This document shows, in pieces, positions 1-8,519 of a stretch of 15,447 nucleotides of DNA. Origin of the DNA: JAJPJX01 sp964568355 (GTDB lineage Bacteria; Acidobacteriota; Terriglobia; Bryobacterales; Bryobacteraceae); assembly GCA_964568355.1 (NCBI GenBank), contig CAZMRK010000254.1:1-15447 (forward strand), read 5' to 3'. Numbering within the stretch: the first letter of the stretch is position 1; every line of letters starts with the position of its first letter. The position numbers and the translations under genes were made by a program. The notes under the pieces were generated by a model that had not been told where the DNA came from, did no database searches, and worked only from the letters and a program-made list of their open reading frames with translations.

Positions 1-2131
1 CAGAACCATCCTGGCCGCAGCCTGCGCACGTATCCTGCAATGCCGGAGCCTTTCGGGCTGCCGCAACAGCCTTTGCGGGCCGGGGCACTGTGCCTTCATA
101 GCGGATCGCGAATTCGCGGCGGCCCGGCTCGACGCCACTGAAGTATACAAACTGCCCGTCCTCGTGTGCACCTGCAATTCCTTCCACCCGATGAAAGGCA
201 CCGTCCCAAACCAGCCTGCCACCGGTCGCAACACTACGGATCGTCCTACCCTGCTTGGGGATTCCGATGACGCCGCGCGTACCCGGGGGCGCCGTAACCG
301 ACATACGGCCCTGTGTGGTGTTCAGCTCGACCGAGAGGTCGCCTCGCGGCGTCGGTGTTGTTCCTGCGACGCTCGTCAGCGCTGTGGCCAGATGGGGAAG
401 AATCTCGTAAGTGGCAAATCCAGGGCTGACGGGACGGATCCCGAGGATTTCCTCGGAAAGCCACTTGGTGACGCCGCTGCTCCAGGGATGACACAGGCTC
501 GTGTATCCGGCCTGGCAGTTAGGAACCGGATCGTTTGGCCTGACGATGAGGTTCCATTCCGGCCGGAACACTTCGAAAAAGCAGGTGCCGCCATATTGAA
601 GCTGCCCGCCCCACAACTCGCGTACGGTTTCAAGTGCTGCCTCATAGAAACCTACACGTGCCATCGCCTGCAGCACGAAATACTGATTGAACGGAGAATA
701 GGAGAGCCGGCTGGCCCGATCGGCAAACTCACGCGACCACAGCGGCCGCGTCCTGTCGCCGAACCCTGCCGTGACGGCCTCGGCAGCCACATGAAGCCCG
801 GCATCGCGGTCCCAGCCTGGCAGCGCCTGTAGTGCCTTCGTCATCCTCGCGGCGGCGCTCTCTGCTTCGGCGGCTTTGTCGTGGCGCCCGCGCGCTTTCA
901 GGGCCCACGCCAACTCCCGGCTTGCGCGAATTGCCAGCAGACGGTAAGCCGTCCTGCTCTCGCGGCAATCCGGATCCTCGAAACCTGCGCCCAGGCGCTC
1001 GTCCCAGCCATAGAAATGGATCGGAGGATTCTCCCAGATCATTTCGGCGCGGGCGATCTTTTTTCTAGCCAGTGGCGCCATTTGGTCGAAACCTCGGTCA
1101 TCTCCTGTGTAGCGGTAATCATCCACCAGGCTCAGGATCCAATAAAGCGAGTAACTGGGGATCCTGTTATCGACTCGGGCCGTACGCTCCAGGTTGGCCT
1201 TGATGAAGTCCCAGTTTCCGAAAGCCACCAGCGCTGCGGCCTGCGCGGGATGAGCGTCGCCGGTCCACGAAATGCGGTCGCCGCGGTCCATCAGGATGGC
1301 GCCGAAGTAATCTTTCAGCAGATTCAGTTTTACGGCGTATGCGCCGCTGTACCAGATGCGGGTAAGCAGCGGGTCGCTCGCGTGAAATGCCCCCAGATAG
1401 TTAGCCGGCTTGACCTGGCAGACCAACCGCACGGCTGTAATATGCCAGGGCTTGCTCGTCTTGCGAACATGGATCCAGCCGAAGCGAACGCCTTCGTAAA
1501 GCTCGCGGTTGAGCTCCAGTCGATACGTGTTGCCGTAGCGTGCCGGCACGGCCGTCTTTGCCGGATGTTGCGGGCCACGATTGACTACCGCGGGCTGGTT
1601 ATACTCGCTGATACTCAGTTCGACTTCTCCGGCGAGGTCGGGGCTGTCGAATTCCAGCCACGCTGCGCTCTCGATTCCGAAGTCAAAGGCCATGGAGCCG
1701 CTGCCGGTTACCGTGATCCGCGTCGGCTTGCGTGTCGCGGAGTTGAGGTTTTCGAAAGCGGCCGGCGTCCTGGTCCAGGCTCGCTGCGGCCGGAGTGTAT
1801 AGATCTGGAGGCCGTCATCGGAGCGGGCGCTCCGCCAGCGGTAGGCAACCAGCGGGTCGGGAGATTCGGGAATCGTCGTGCCGCCAAAAGCGCCCCCGGT
1901 GAGCTGCGGATAGGGTTCCGGCGCGTCCAGTCCAAATTCCAGTTGAGCCTGAGGTTTGCCGGTACGGCGGCCGGGTGATTTGGTTCGTCCGCTTGTTGCC
2001 GCGTGCGGTTCCGTTCCGCCACTGAACCGCGCGCGTAAGGGACCGGACTGCGCGGTCTGAGCACCAGCGGCTGCACTCGGTATCGTCGCAAGCAGGAAGA
2101 TAAAAAGAAAAGGAGACAGGCAAATCCGCAT
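1..2131 (-). CDS. secreted alpha-L-rhamnosidase-like glycosidase (GH78 type), partial at the window edge
   Basis: One frame stays open for 710 codons from 2131 to the left edge, with no stop, so the C-terminus is missing. Residues 1-24 form a signal peptide (short charged start, hydrophobic core, SAAAGAQ cleavage area), so export is expected. Residues about 25-63 are basic, Ser/Thr/Arg-rich and probably disordered. A beta-sandwich-like region follows to about 245. The six-hairpin core starts near 246 (GAFHASDPLLTRIWYSGAY). Residues 282-293 (DRGDRISWTGDA) match the GH78 catalytic-loop signature. GTCFFEVFRPEW (515-526) fits the second acidic loop, with Glu520 as likely catalytic residue. SLCHPWSSG (545-553) and LGIRPVSPGF (563-572) are the typical GH78 C-terminal marks. 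The likely role is removal of terminal alpha-L-rhamnose from glycans or glycosides. I chose ATG 2131 because AGGAG lies 9 nt upstream; ATG 2140 would touch that ribosome-binding site. A GH78-related enzyme of other specificity is possible. Confidence 0.85.
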   Translation of the reverse strand, partial: MRICLSPFLFIFLLATIPSAAAGAQTAQSGPLRARFSGGTEPHAATSGRTKSPGRRTGKPQAQLEFGLDAPEPYPQLTGGAFGGTTIPESPDPLVAYRWRSARSDDGLQIYTLRPQRAWTRTPAAFENLNSATRKPTRITVTGSGSMAFDFGIESAAWLEFDSPDLAGEVELSISEYNQPAVVNRGPQHPAKTAVPARYGNTYRLELNRELYEGVRFGWIHVRKTSKPWHITAVRLVCQVKPANYLGAFHASDPLLTRIWYSGAYAVKLNLLKDYFGAILMDRGDRISWTGDAHPAQAAALVAFGNWDFIKANLERTARVDNRIPSYSLYWILSLVDDYRYTGDDRGFDQMAPLARKKIARAEMIWENPPIHFYGWDERLGAGFEDPDCRESRTAYRLLAIRASRELAWALKARGRHDKAAEAESAAARMTKALQALPGWDRDAGLHVAAEAVTAGFGDRTRPLWSREFADRASRLSYSPFNQYFVLQAMARVGFYEAALETVRELWGGQLQYGGTCFFEVFRPEWNLIVRPNDPVPNCQAGYTSLCHPWSSGVTKWLSEEILGIRPVSPGFATYEILPHLATALTSVAGTTPTPRGDLSVELNTTQGRMSVTAPPGTRGVIGIPKQGRTIRSVATGGRLVWDGAFHRVEGIAGAHEDGQFVYFSGVEPGRREFAIRYEGTVPRPAKAVAAARKAPALQDTCAGCGQDGS

Positions 2132-2135
2132 CAAC

Positions 2136-2200
2136 AACATCTCCTAATATACATGGACCTCGCGGATCGTACTATAAAATCATGCGCCGGAAATGGATCG
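2136..2200 (-). promoter_or_regulatory. ribosome-binding site and possible -10 for the rhamnosidase-like gene
   Basis: Reading the minus strand, AGGAG (2141-2145) precedes ATGTTGTTGATG. It sits 9 nt from the second ATG (2131) and 0 nt from the first (2140), which favours 2131. TATAGT (complement of 2171-2176) is a reasonable sigma-70 -10 hexamer, but no convincing -35 was seen. No copy of the CTGTCACAAA pattern is present here, so this gene is not an obvious target of the ECF factor across the divide. Confidence 0.4.
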
Positions 2201-2313
2201 TCTGGATCGCCATTGCGTGCGCGGTAACGGCCGCTGCGTCGATTCGAGTGCGATACAGAGGACTGGAGTGGGGTGGGTATTGGTACGTGGAGTTCGGAGC
2301 GCCGTGGCGCTAA
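2182..2313 (+). CDS. possible 43-residue membrane peptide, doubtful
   Basis: ATG 2182 to TAA 2311-2313 encodes 43 residues: a basic start (MRRKW), a hydrophobic stretch (IVWIAIACAVTAAA, about residues 6-19) and an aromatic tail (YRGLEWGGYWYVEFGAPWR). The layout, one short membrane helix plus an aromatic tail, is what a real small membrane protein looks like. Against it, there is no ribosome-binding site. TATAAA lies 4 nt before the ATG, so only leaderless translation from TACTAT (2170-2175) would fit. The frame stays open for 49 further codons after the TAA, to TAG 2461-2463, so read-through or a decayed longer gene cannot be excluded. I do not recognise a family. Confidence 0.3.
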   Translation: MRRKWIVWIAIACAVTAAASIRVRYRGLEWGGYWYVEFGAPWR

Positions 2314-2392
2314 GACGACGAGCGACTGCCCGGCTGGCTCCGGTATCCTCCTGGCCGGCACGGTTGCGCAGCGACGCTGGACGATTCCCCCG

Positions 2393-2441
2393 AAATAAAT
2401 TCTCTAGCCCCTGTCACAAATGGCTTTCCTCTCCGTTATTT
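2393..2441 (+). promoter_or_regulatory. predicted ECF sigma promoter of the sigma operon
   Basis: The sequence shows an A/T tract AAATAAATT (2393-2401), then CTGTCACAAA (2411-2420), 13 nt, then CGTTATTT (2434-2441). The same arrangement with the same 13-nt gap occurs at 8520-8567 before the second receptor. ECF promoters generally have a conserved -35 with an AAC/CAAA-like core and a short CGT-type -10, so I read TGTCACAAA as -35 and CGTT as -10. The A/T tract would be an UP element. Transcription would begin near 2445, about 80 nt before the sigma start codon. That this operon's own sigma factor uses the site is inference. Confidence 0.65.
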
Positions 2442-2528
2442 GTTTCGAGCGACAATAGGACCTTAGTACGGCCGGAAACAGATCGCCCCACACTGGCCGA
2501 GGTGAAGCCAGAGACAATCTAAGGATGC

Positions 2529-3083
2529 ATGGCTCTGATGCCGTTTCAGAATCCGCTGGCCCACGAAGACCCGGATGATTTCTTTCGTCGTGAATGCGAC
2601 GGCCTCTGCCGCTACGTCAGCCGTATTTTGCGCAACTCCGATGGCGCTGTCGACGTCGTACAGGAGTCCTTTCTACGCTTTTACGCGATGGGTTCCAGGG
2701 CGGCCGAGGGGTCGAGGCGGCCCCTGCTCTTCCGGCTGGCGCGTAACCTCGCGATTGACCGCCTTCGGGAGCGTCGGAGGATCTCTCAACTCGGCGGCGA
2801 CGTCATCGAGATCCCCGCTTCAACCACCCCCGAGGAGTTGGTCCTTCGAAAGGAGCGAACCCGGCTGCTCAACTCCGCGTTAGCGGCTCTTAATGAGCGC
2901 GATCGGGAAATATTGGCGTTGCGTCACGCCGGACTCTCCTACCGCGAGATTGGCGAAGTGCTGAGTTTGAACGAGCACAGTGTGGGACAGTTTCTAGCCA
3001 GGGCTCTGCGGAGGTTCCGGAAAAAATATGTGGAAATCGGGCAAACGCAAATCGAGACCTCCCGAACTGCCCAGCGCCGGTGA
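2529..3083 (+). CDS. ECF-type RNA polymerase sigma factor
   Basis: This 184-residue protein has the two-domain ECF layout. Sigma region 2 spans about 14-85: DDFFRRECDGLCRYV, then the core-binding stretch AVDVVQESFLRFY (40-52) and the DNA-facing FRLARNLAIDRLRERRR (68-84). A short linker leads to region 4 (about 115-165), with LNERDREILALRHAGLSYRE and a helix-turn-helix near 136-163 (SYREIGEVLSLNEHSVGQFL). It should direct RNA polymerase to a small regulon. The start is ATG 2529 after AAGGA (2521-2525); the spacing is short, and ATG 2538 (Met4) is an alternative. The 3' end overlaps the next gene by 56 nt, implying coupled translation and joint control. The predicted promoter at 2393-2441 recurs before receptor 2, suggesting autoregulation plus one further target. 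Family assignment is secure; the exact ECF group is unknown. Confidence 0.93.
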   Translation: MALMPFQNPLAHEDPDDFFRRECDGLCRYVSRILRNSDGAVDVVQESFLRFYAMGSRAAEGSRRPLLFRLARNLAIDRLRERRRISQLGGDVIEIPASTTPEELVLRKERTRLLNSALAALNERDREILALRHAGLSYREIGEVLSLNEHSVGQFLARALRRFRKKYVEIGQTQIETSRTAQRR

Positions 3084-4809
3084 ACTCCTCGCCTACCTGG
3101 ATGGTCAACTGCCACGCGCGCGGCGGAGGGAAGTCCAGGCTTTGCTCGAAAACTCGTGGGAACTGCGCAGCCAGTTGGCCGACATCGAGCGGGACACCAA
3201 GCATTACATCGACGCCTGCACGGATGAGCCGACCGGCCCCTTTCCTTCTCCTGACAATATATGGGCAGCCGTCCGCGCGAAGCATCGGGAACATTCAGCG
3301 GCCCACACTCGCTCCCCCCGGTTCCCCGGACGTTGGCTCTTCCGTGGAGGGCTCGCGGCCGCCGCTGCCGCTCTTCTGGTCGCAATCTTTGTGATGACGC
3401 GGTCCGAGGCTATCGCCGCCTCCACCATCCTGGACCGTGGCCGTTCTACGGAGGCTACTCTGCTCCGTACCCGTTCGACTCCTGTAGTTCACCAGCGCCT
3501 CGAGGTAAGCAAAAGGGGGAAAAAGGCTTCGTGGCAAATCTGGAGTGCCCCCACCAAAGGCCGGTATGCCGAAAGCGTTGGCGGTGACGATGCCGCAGTG
3601 CGCGAACTGAAAATAATACGGGCAAAGAACAAGATGGATCCCCGGCGTCCGCTATCCGCCGAGGCTTACGGCGACTGGCGGCGGAGTGCGAACATCCGAT
3701 CTGAAAGCGTAACGCCGGACCGCACCGAGGGTGGAGAAAGTGGCTATCGGATCGACCTGACACTTGCCTCTTCCGGAACACCGGATGGGATTCTGGCCAG
3801 CAGCCTCCTCGTCCGCGGAAGCGATTGGCGTCCTGTCTCCGAGCGCCTCACCGTCCAGGAGGGCGATCACGAAGAACGCTTCGAGATCCGGGAAATCGGC
3901 TATGAAGTCATGGCCTTCGAACAACTGCCCGCCTCGGTATTTGCGGCCGAGGCCGCGGCATCCCCGGCGCCAGCCAGCCTTACGCCGAATTCCCTTCCGC
4001 CGCCTGCCGTCTCCCCCAGTCCCGCGCAGTTACTGTCCCTGGAAATAAAAGCTCGCTATGCTCTCCATCGTATGCACGCCTGCTGGGGCGAGCCCATCGA
4101 GGTCGATACCTTCGCGGACGGCGTTCGCGTTCGTGGCATGGTCGATACCGAAGACCGCAGGCGCGAACTCACCCAGGCTTTGGCCAACCTGGACGAGCCC
4201 TTTTTGTCGGTCACTCTTCATGCCTCGCAGCAAGGCGCACCCGCCGGCTTGACTTCCCTGGAAGGTTTTCCTGTGACGTCAGCCGGCTCCCCATTGTCCC
4301 AGGACGAAGCCGCCCTGCCCGTGGAAGCCTTGCTCCCTCGTGGTGCCAACGGCGAGCGAGTGGTCGCCCAGGAAACCGTCGTCAAACTCTCGAACGAGGC
4401 AATCCAGTCCGGCCGCGCCTTACTGATGGAGGCATGGGCAGTCCGCAGGTTGCTTGACCGATACCCCGGACTCCCGTCCGCCGGCGGCGCCGATAACCGC
4501 TGGCTCGTCGAAGCAATGGTGCGCGATCATTTGGTCTCCTTCGAGCAAGACCGCGACCGCGCCTCCGAAATTGTCCACTTCCTTCAACCTTCTCTCGCTC
4601 CGTCTGAGTCTCTTGATGCTCCCGCCGGCGCTCCGCAAGCGTTATCCCACACGCTTGTGGAGAAGGCGACTCAAGTCAATTCCATGGTGCTTTCGCTCTT
4701 TGCGCGCGGACATAACGCGGGCGGGCCGGAGGCTCTCCAGCTCCTCGCCAACCGGCTTGCCGAGTTAAAGGAATTGTCCGGTCGGCTTCAGGCAGCTTTT
4801 GGCGGGTGA
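3028..4809 (+). CDS. large single-pass membrane anti-sigma-like protein
   Basis: This 593-residue protein overlaps the sigma gene by 56 nt. Residues 1-100 should be cytoplasmic, with GELLAYLDGQLPRARRREVQ (18-37), the opening helix typical of anti-sigma domains, but without the His-x3-Cys-x2-Cys zinc motif. One membrane segment lies at about 104-123 (LFRGGLAAAAAALLVAIFVM), preceded by arginines, putting the remainder in the periplasm. That part contains a region of about 130-305 loosely like LolA/RseB sensors (weak resemblance), a Pro/Ala/Ser linker (301-333), and a small alpha/beta domain at about 340-400 (IEVDTFADGVRVRGMVDTED) that looks BON- or secretin-like. A mostly helical end follows. 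GGAGG (3010-3014) lies 13 nt before ATG 3028. The likely role is to hold the ECF factor at the membrane until an envelope signal arrives. Position and topology support this; the periplasmic domain names are tentative. Confidence 0.72.
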   Translation: MWKSGKRKSRPPELPSAGELLAYLDGQLPRARRREVQALLENSWELRSQLADIERDTKHYIDACTDEPTGPFPSPDNIWAAVRAKHREHSAAHTRSPRFPGRWLFRGGLAAAAAALLVAIFVMTRSEAIAASTILDRGRSTEATLLRTRSTPVVHQRLEVSKRGKKASWQIWSAPTKGRYAESVGGDDAAVRELKIIRAKNKMDPRRPLSAEAYGDWRRSANIRSESVTPDRTEGGESGYRIDLTLASSGTPDGILASSLLVRGSDWRPVSERLTVQEGDHEERFEIREIGYEVMAFEQLPASVFAAEAAASPAPASLTPNSLPPPAVSPSPAQLLSLEIKARYALHRMHACWGEPIEVDTFADGVRVRGMVDTEDRRRELTQALANLDEPFLSVTLHASQQGAPAGLTSLEGFPVTSAGSPLSQDEAALPVEALLPRGANGERVVAQETVVKLSNEAIQSGRALLMEAWAVRRLLDRYPGLPSAGGADNRWLVEAMVRDHLVSFEQDRDRASEIVHFLQPSLAPSESLDAPAGAPQALSHTLVEKATQVNSMVLSLFARGHNAGGPEALQLLANRLAELKELSGRLQAAFGG

Positions 4810-4847
4810 TCAGATGGCCTCCGGGCTCTGTTTGCAAGGGCATTGAC

Positions 4848-7800
4848 ATGAAGGCGTGGAATCATCCACTATTCCGGTCGCACACCTGCGCTCGGTGGAG
4901 ACTTCAAGTTGTCCTGTCGTTCCTGCTCCTGGCTGCTTTCGCCTTCGCGGCTGGAACTACCGGCGCGATTGTTGGCATGACCATTGACGCCGCGGGCCTT
5001 CCCGTGCCAGGCGTGCAGGTCACCGTCATCAACACAGAGAACGGTTTGCGGCGTGTCGGCCAGTCCAACGCCTCCGGCATCTACGTCATCCCTCTGCTGC
5101 CCCCTGGCTACTATGACCTGACTGCGGAGCTGGACGGTTTCAAATCCGTGGTCCGCCGAGGCGTGAAGCTCGATGTCGAGGATAAAGTTCGCATCGATTT
5201 TTCTTTTATCCCCAATGACGTCCAGCAGATCATCGACGTCACCAGCACGGAACTCGAAGTGGGAATGAATTCCGGAATGCTGCAGATTCAGAAGCAGTCA
5301 GGGGAACGTTCCGCTACCATCTCCGCGCTCGCGCTGCGCGAATACGCGCTCAATGGCCGCAATGTCTTTGATCTTTTCCGCACGCTGCCCGGCGTAGTGG
5401 CCGACCCCTCCTCCGCCGGTTCCGGTCTCTCGGGAGTCGCCGGCATGAATATCAATGGCACCCGGTCCGGAATGTCTGATCTTTCTATTGACGGCGCCAC
5501 CAGCAAGAACACGGGCGACATGATCAGCAGCGGTGTCAGCCTGAATCCGGACGCGATCGCTGAAGTCCGGATCCTCAGCTCCAACTTCCAGGCTGAGTAT
5601 GGTCGCGCGGGCGGCGCCAACATTCAGTTGGTCATCAAGTCCGGCCGCAACGATTTTCACGGGGGCGGGCGCTACTTTCGACGGCACGAAAGCCTGAACG
5701 CGAATGAGTTCTTCAATAAGGTCGTCACCCCCAACCTTCCACGTCCGATCTTCCGTTACAACTATTTGGGTTATGAACTGGGTGGCCCCGTAGTGGTCCC
5801 CCGCCTCTATGATGGACGGAACCGCCTGTTCTTCTATTGGAACGAGGAGCACTATTCACAGGTCTTTCCGAACCGGCGGCGCTATGTCTGGGTGCCCACG
5901 AGTCTCGAGCGGCAAGGAGATTTTTCGAAGACCACGGACGGGAATGGAATTCCTGTCGTCGTTCGCGATCCCCTCTCTGGAACACCGTTTCCCGGTAACC
6001 GTATCCCAGCCTCGCGAATCTATGCGCCGGGCGCCTCCACCCTCGGTTTCTTCCCGCAGCCCAACGTCCAGGGCGACTTCCGCTATAATTTCACGTCCCA
6101 AGCCTCCGACAACTACTCTCGCAGGGAAGACATCCTTCGCGTCGACTTGAACCTCAATGACATGACCAGGTTCTCTGCTCACTTTATCAACAACTACGAC
6201 GAGCGAAAGATGCCCTATGGTCTGCCGTTCAGTGCCTGGCCCACGCCTTTGTCGACAGGAGGATGGAGCCAGCCCGGGAAGAACTTCGCTTTCACTCTTA
6301 CTCGCATCCTTAGTCCCAGCATCGCGAACGATCTTACGGTTAGTCATCAGGCGCTCCGCGTTACGTCGGCTCCCATCGACGACCTCCTTTCCCGCCAGTC
6401 AACAGGCATCAGCACTCCCTTGCTCTTCCCGGAGGTCCTCCGCATGGACGCCGCGCCCACTCTTTCTTTTGGCGGAGTGTCCAACCTGAATTCGCCCTAC
6501 CTCACCACCGGCTACCCCTTCTATCAATCCATGCCCATCACCAATGTTGCCGATAATTTGACGGTGGTTTGGCGCACTCACTCCATCAAGGCCGGCTTGT
6601 ACTTTCATATGGCCGCTGAAACCACCACCAAGACGTCGAATGCCAGCACGCAATCTGCCATCGATTTCAGCACCAACGCCGCCAATCCTCTCGACACCGG
6701 CCACACTTTCTCCAACGCGCTTCTCGGGATATACAACAATTACTCGCAATCCGGTACCTGGGTCGAACCCACCATGAGCTATCGCAATGTGGAATGGTAC
6801 CTGCAGGATACCTGGCGCCTCCACCGCAAATTCACCCTCGATATGGGCATTCGCTTCGTTCATGCTCCCGCCGCCGATGACGATCGCTGGTCCAGGCCCT
6901 TTTATCTGGACCTCTACGATCCCACCCAAGCCCCCCGCCTCTACAGCCCGATCCTCCTCAGCAGCGGCGAGCGCAGGACTGTGGATCCTGCAGCGGTGCC
7001 CGCTCAGCCCAGCCTCGCCAACACATACCCGATCAGCTATGCCGGTTTAGTGGTGCCTGGCTCGGGTAACGTCGCGAATGGCACGACTCGAGTCTCGGGA
7101 GCGATCTCGAAAGTGCCATCCGTCCTCTTTGCGCCGCGCATTGGCTTCGCCTATAGCCCATTCGGGAGCGACAGCACGGTTATCCGAGGCGGATTTGGAG
7201 TCTCTTATGACCGGACCCGTACGTCCGTCTATGGCAGCAGCACCCTGAATCCTCCCAATGCCCTCCTCGTCGCTCTCCAGTATGGATGGCTCCAGGATAT
7301 CGAGGGTATACGCGAGCAGTCCCTCACGGTTGGTGCGCCTGCCGTAGATGGAGCCTATCCCCGCAGCGTCACACTTCCAACGGTCATGTCCTACAGCCTG
7401 GGCCTCCAACGATATCTCGGATCTGGCTTCGTACTCGACGCCGCCTATGTTGGCAACATGCAGCGCCATCTCGCCCAGGTGCGCGACCTGAATGCCATTC
7501 CCTATGGCTCCATGTTCACTCGCCAGGCCCAGGATCCAAGCCTGTTTCCTGGCGGAGTTGTCCCGGCTGTCGAACCCAACCTTCCTGCTGCCTATGCCGC
7601 CGCCGGACTTAGCTTCACGGGTCGCTATGCTCTTCCTACCAACCTCCGGCGTCCCTACGCCGGCTTGGGTGCCATCAACTACCGCACCTTCGACGGCAAC
7701 GCCAACTACAACTCGCTCCAGGCCACCTTAAGTCGCCGTTTTGCGACCACTCTCGCGATGACAGCTACCTACACCTGGTCGAAAACACTCGGGACCGCCT

Positions 7801-8516
7801 GGGATGATCAGTCCGGTTATGTCAACGCCTTCGACATCCGTGGGCACGACTATCGCCTGGCCCCGTTCGATCGGACTCACACTCTGGCTGTCGGCTACGT
7901 TCTCACGGTTCCACCTCTTGCGCGAAAGCTGGGCGCGGGGCGGCCCGGCAGGTTGCTTTTCGACGGCTGGCAAATCTCCGGAATCACCACCGCCTACAGC
8001 GGTTCTCCTTACGAAATGTCCCTGGGGATCGCAGGTGCTGGCACGTGGGCGGTCACCGGCTCGGATACGGAAGGCATCGCTCTCCTGGGGAAAACGGGTT
8101 CCGCGGCCAATTCCAATAGCCGCATCAATCCCACGAGCTATCTCGTCCCGGCGCTAGGCAGTCAAGGCTACGGCTCACGGCAATACCTTCGGGGGCCTGG
8201 CCTGGCTAAATTTGATATCGCTCTCATCAAGAACCTCCACTACTCACCTCACGAAGGCCGATACCTGCAACTCCGTGTCGAGATGTTCAATGCTCTCAAC
8301 CATACGCTCTTCAACGGCGTCAACAGCGCGACCAACATCACGGCGCCGAATGGTGCGACCGGACTTGGTGCGTTCTCGAGCGATCCCTCCCTATTGAGCA
8401 TCACCAACAATCTCCGCCCCGCCGGCTCCACGCGCCCCCTCGGCACCTATTTCGGCGAATACAATAGCGCTCTGAGCAATCGCATCATCCAACTTGCGGC
8501 CAAACTCTACTTTTAG
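4848..8516 (+). CDS. Oar-like TonB-dependent receptor with carboxypeptidase regulatory-like domain (receptor 1)
   Basis: This 1222-residue protein has a signal peptide at 1-35 (RWRLQ then VVLSFLLLAAFAFAAG). A carboxypeptidase regulatory-like beta-sandwich follows at about 39-120 (GAIVGMTIDAAGLPVPGVQV ... GIYVIPLLPPGYYDLTAEL), then a plug domain (LNGRNVFDLFRTLPGV, NINGTRSGMSDLSIDGA, EYGRAGGANIQLVIKSG). The remainder is a long outer-membrane beta-barrel ending in IIQLAAKLYF, with the C-terminal Phe typical of barrel proteins. The family imports or binds large substrates at the outer membrane; the substrate cannot be read here. I chose ATG 4848, with AAGGG 7 nt upstream and a clean signal peptide, over GTG 4806, which adds 14 residues and overlaps the preceding stop. 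The gene is 38 nt after the anti-sigma gene and probably in its operon. Receptor 2 downstream is a close paralogue. Confidence 0.92.
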   Translation: MKAWNHPLFRSHTCARWRLQVVLSFLLLAAFAFAAGTTGAIVGMTIDAAGLPVPGVQVTVINTENGLRRVGQSNASGIYVIPLLPPGYYDLTAELDGFKSVVRRGVKLDVEDKVRIDFSFIPNDVQQIIDVTSTELEVGMNSGMLQIQKQSGERSATISALALREYALNGRNVFDLFRTLPGVVADPSSAGSGLSGVAGMNINGTRSGMSDLSIDGATSKNTGDMISSGVSLNPDAIAEVRILSSNFQAEYGRAGGANIQLVIKSGRNDFHGGGRYFRRHESLNANEFFNKVVTPNLPRPIFRYNYLGYELGGPVVVPRLYDGRNRLFFYWNEEHYSQVFPNRRRYVWVPTSLERQGDFSKTTDGNGIPVVVRDPLSGTPFPGNRIPASRIYAPGASTLGFFPQPNVQGDFRYNFTSQASDNYSRREDILRVDLNLNDMTRFSAHFINNYDERKMPYGLPFSAWPTPLSTGGWSQPGKNFAFTLTRILSPSIANDLTVSHQALRVTSAPIDDLLSRQSTGISTPLLFPEVLRMDAAPTLSFGGVSNLNSPYLTTGYPFYQSMPITNVADNLTVVWRTHSIKAGLYFHMAAETTTKTSNASTQSAIDFSTNAANPLDTGHTFSNALLGIYNNYSQSGTWVEPTMSYRNVEWYLQDTWRLHRKFTLDMGIRFVHAPAADDDRWSRPFYLDLYDPTQAPRLYSPILLSSGERRTVDPAAVPAQPSLANTYPISYAGLVVPGSGNVANGTTRVSGAISKVPSVLFAPRIGFAYSPFGSDSTVIRGGFGVSYDRTRTSVYGSSTLNPPNALLVALQYGWLQDIEGIREQSLTVGAPAVDGAYPRSVTLPTVMSYSLGLQRYLGSGFVLDAAYVGNMQRHLAQVRDLNAIPYGSMFTRQAQDPSLFPGGVVPAVEPNLPAAYAAAGLSFTGRYALPTNLRRPYAGLGAINYRTFDGNANYNSLQATLSRRFATTLAMTATYTWSKTLGTAWDDQSGYVNAFDIRGHDYRLAPFDRTHTLAVGYVLTVPPLARKLGAGRPGRLLFDGWQISGITTAYSGSPYEMSLGIAGAGTWAVTGSDTEGIALLGKTGSAANSNSRINPTSYLVPALGSQGYGSRQYLRGPGLAKFDIALIKNLHYSPHEGRYLQLRVEMFNALNHTLFNGVNSATNITAPNGATGLGAFSSDPSLLSITNNLRPAGSTRPLGTYFGEYNSALSNRIIQLAAKLYF

Positions 8517-8519
8517 TTC

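Larger units (their letters stand above)
2132..2528. other. divergent intergenic region
   Basis: This 397-nt gap separates the leftward rhamnosidase-like gene from the rightward sigma-factor operon. It holds the rhamnosidase start signals near 2141-2176, the doubtful small peptide frame (2182-2313), and the ECF-type promoter (2393-2441). In the leader after that promoter there is one small stem, CTGGC (2493-2497) with GCCAG (2507-2511). Nothing convincing was seen in 2314-2392. Confidence 0.7.

Noticed and set aside
881..1978. A 365-codon open frame on the plus strand.
   Set aside because: It lies opposite the GH78-like gene, whose motifs run continuously through the region on the minus strand; the plus translation has no recognisable domain.
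4806..4847. Receptor 1 starting at GTG 4806, overlapping the anti-sigma stop.
   Set aside because: ATG 4848 has a well-placed AAGGG and an ordinary signal peptide; the 14 extra residues add nothing recognisable. Coupling by the GTGA overlap remains a minor alternative.
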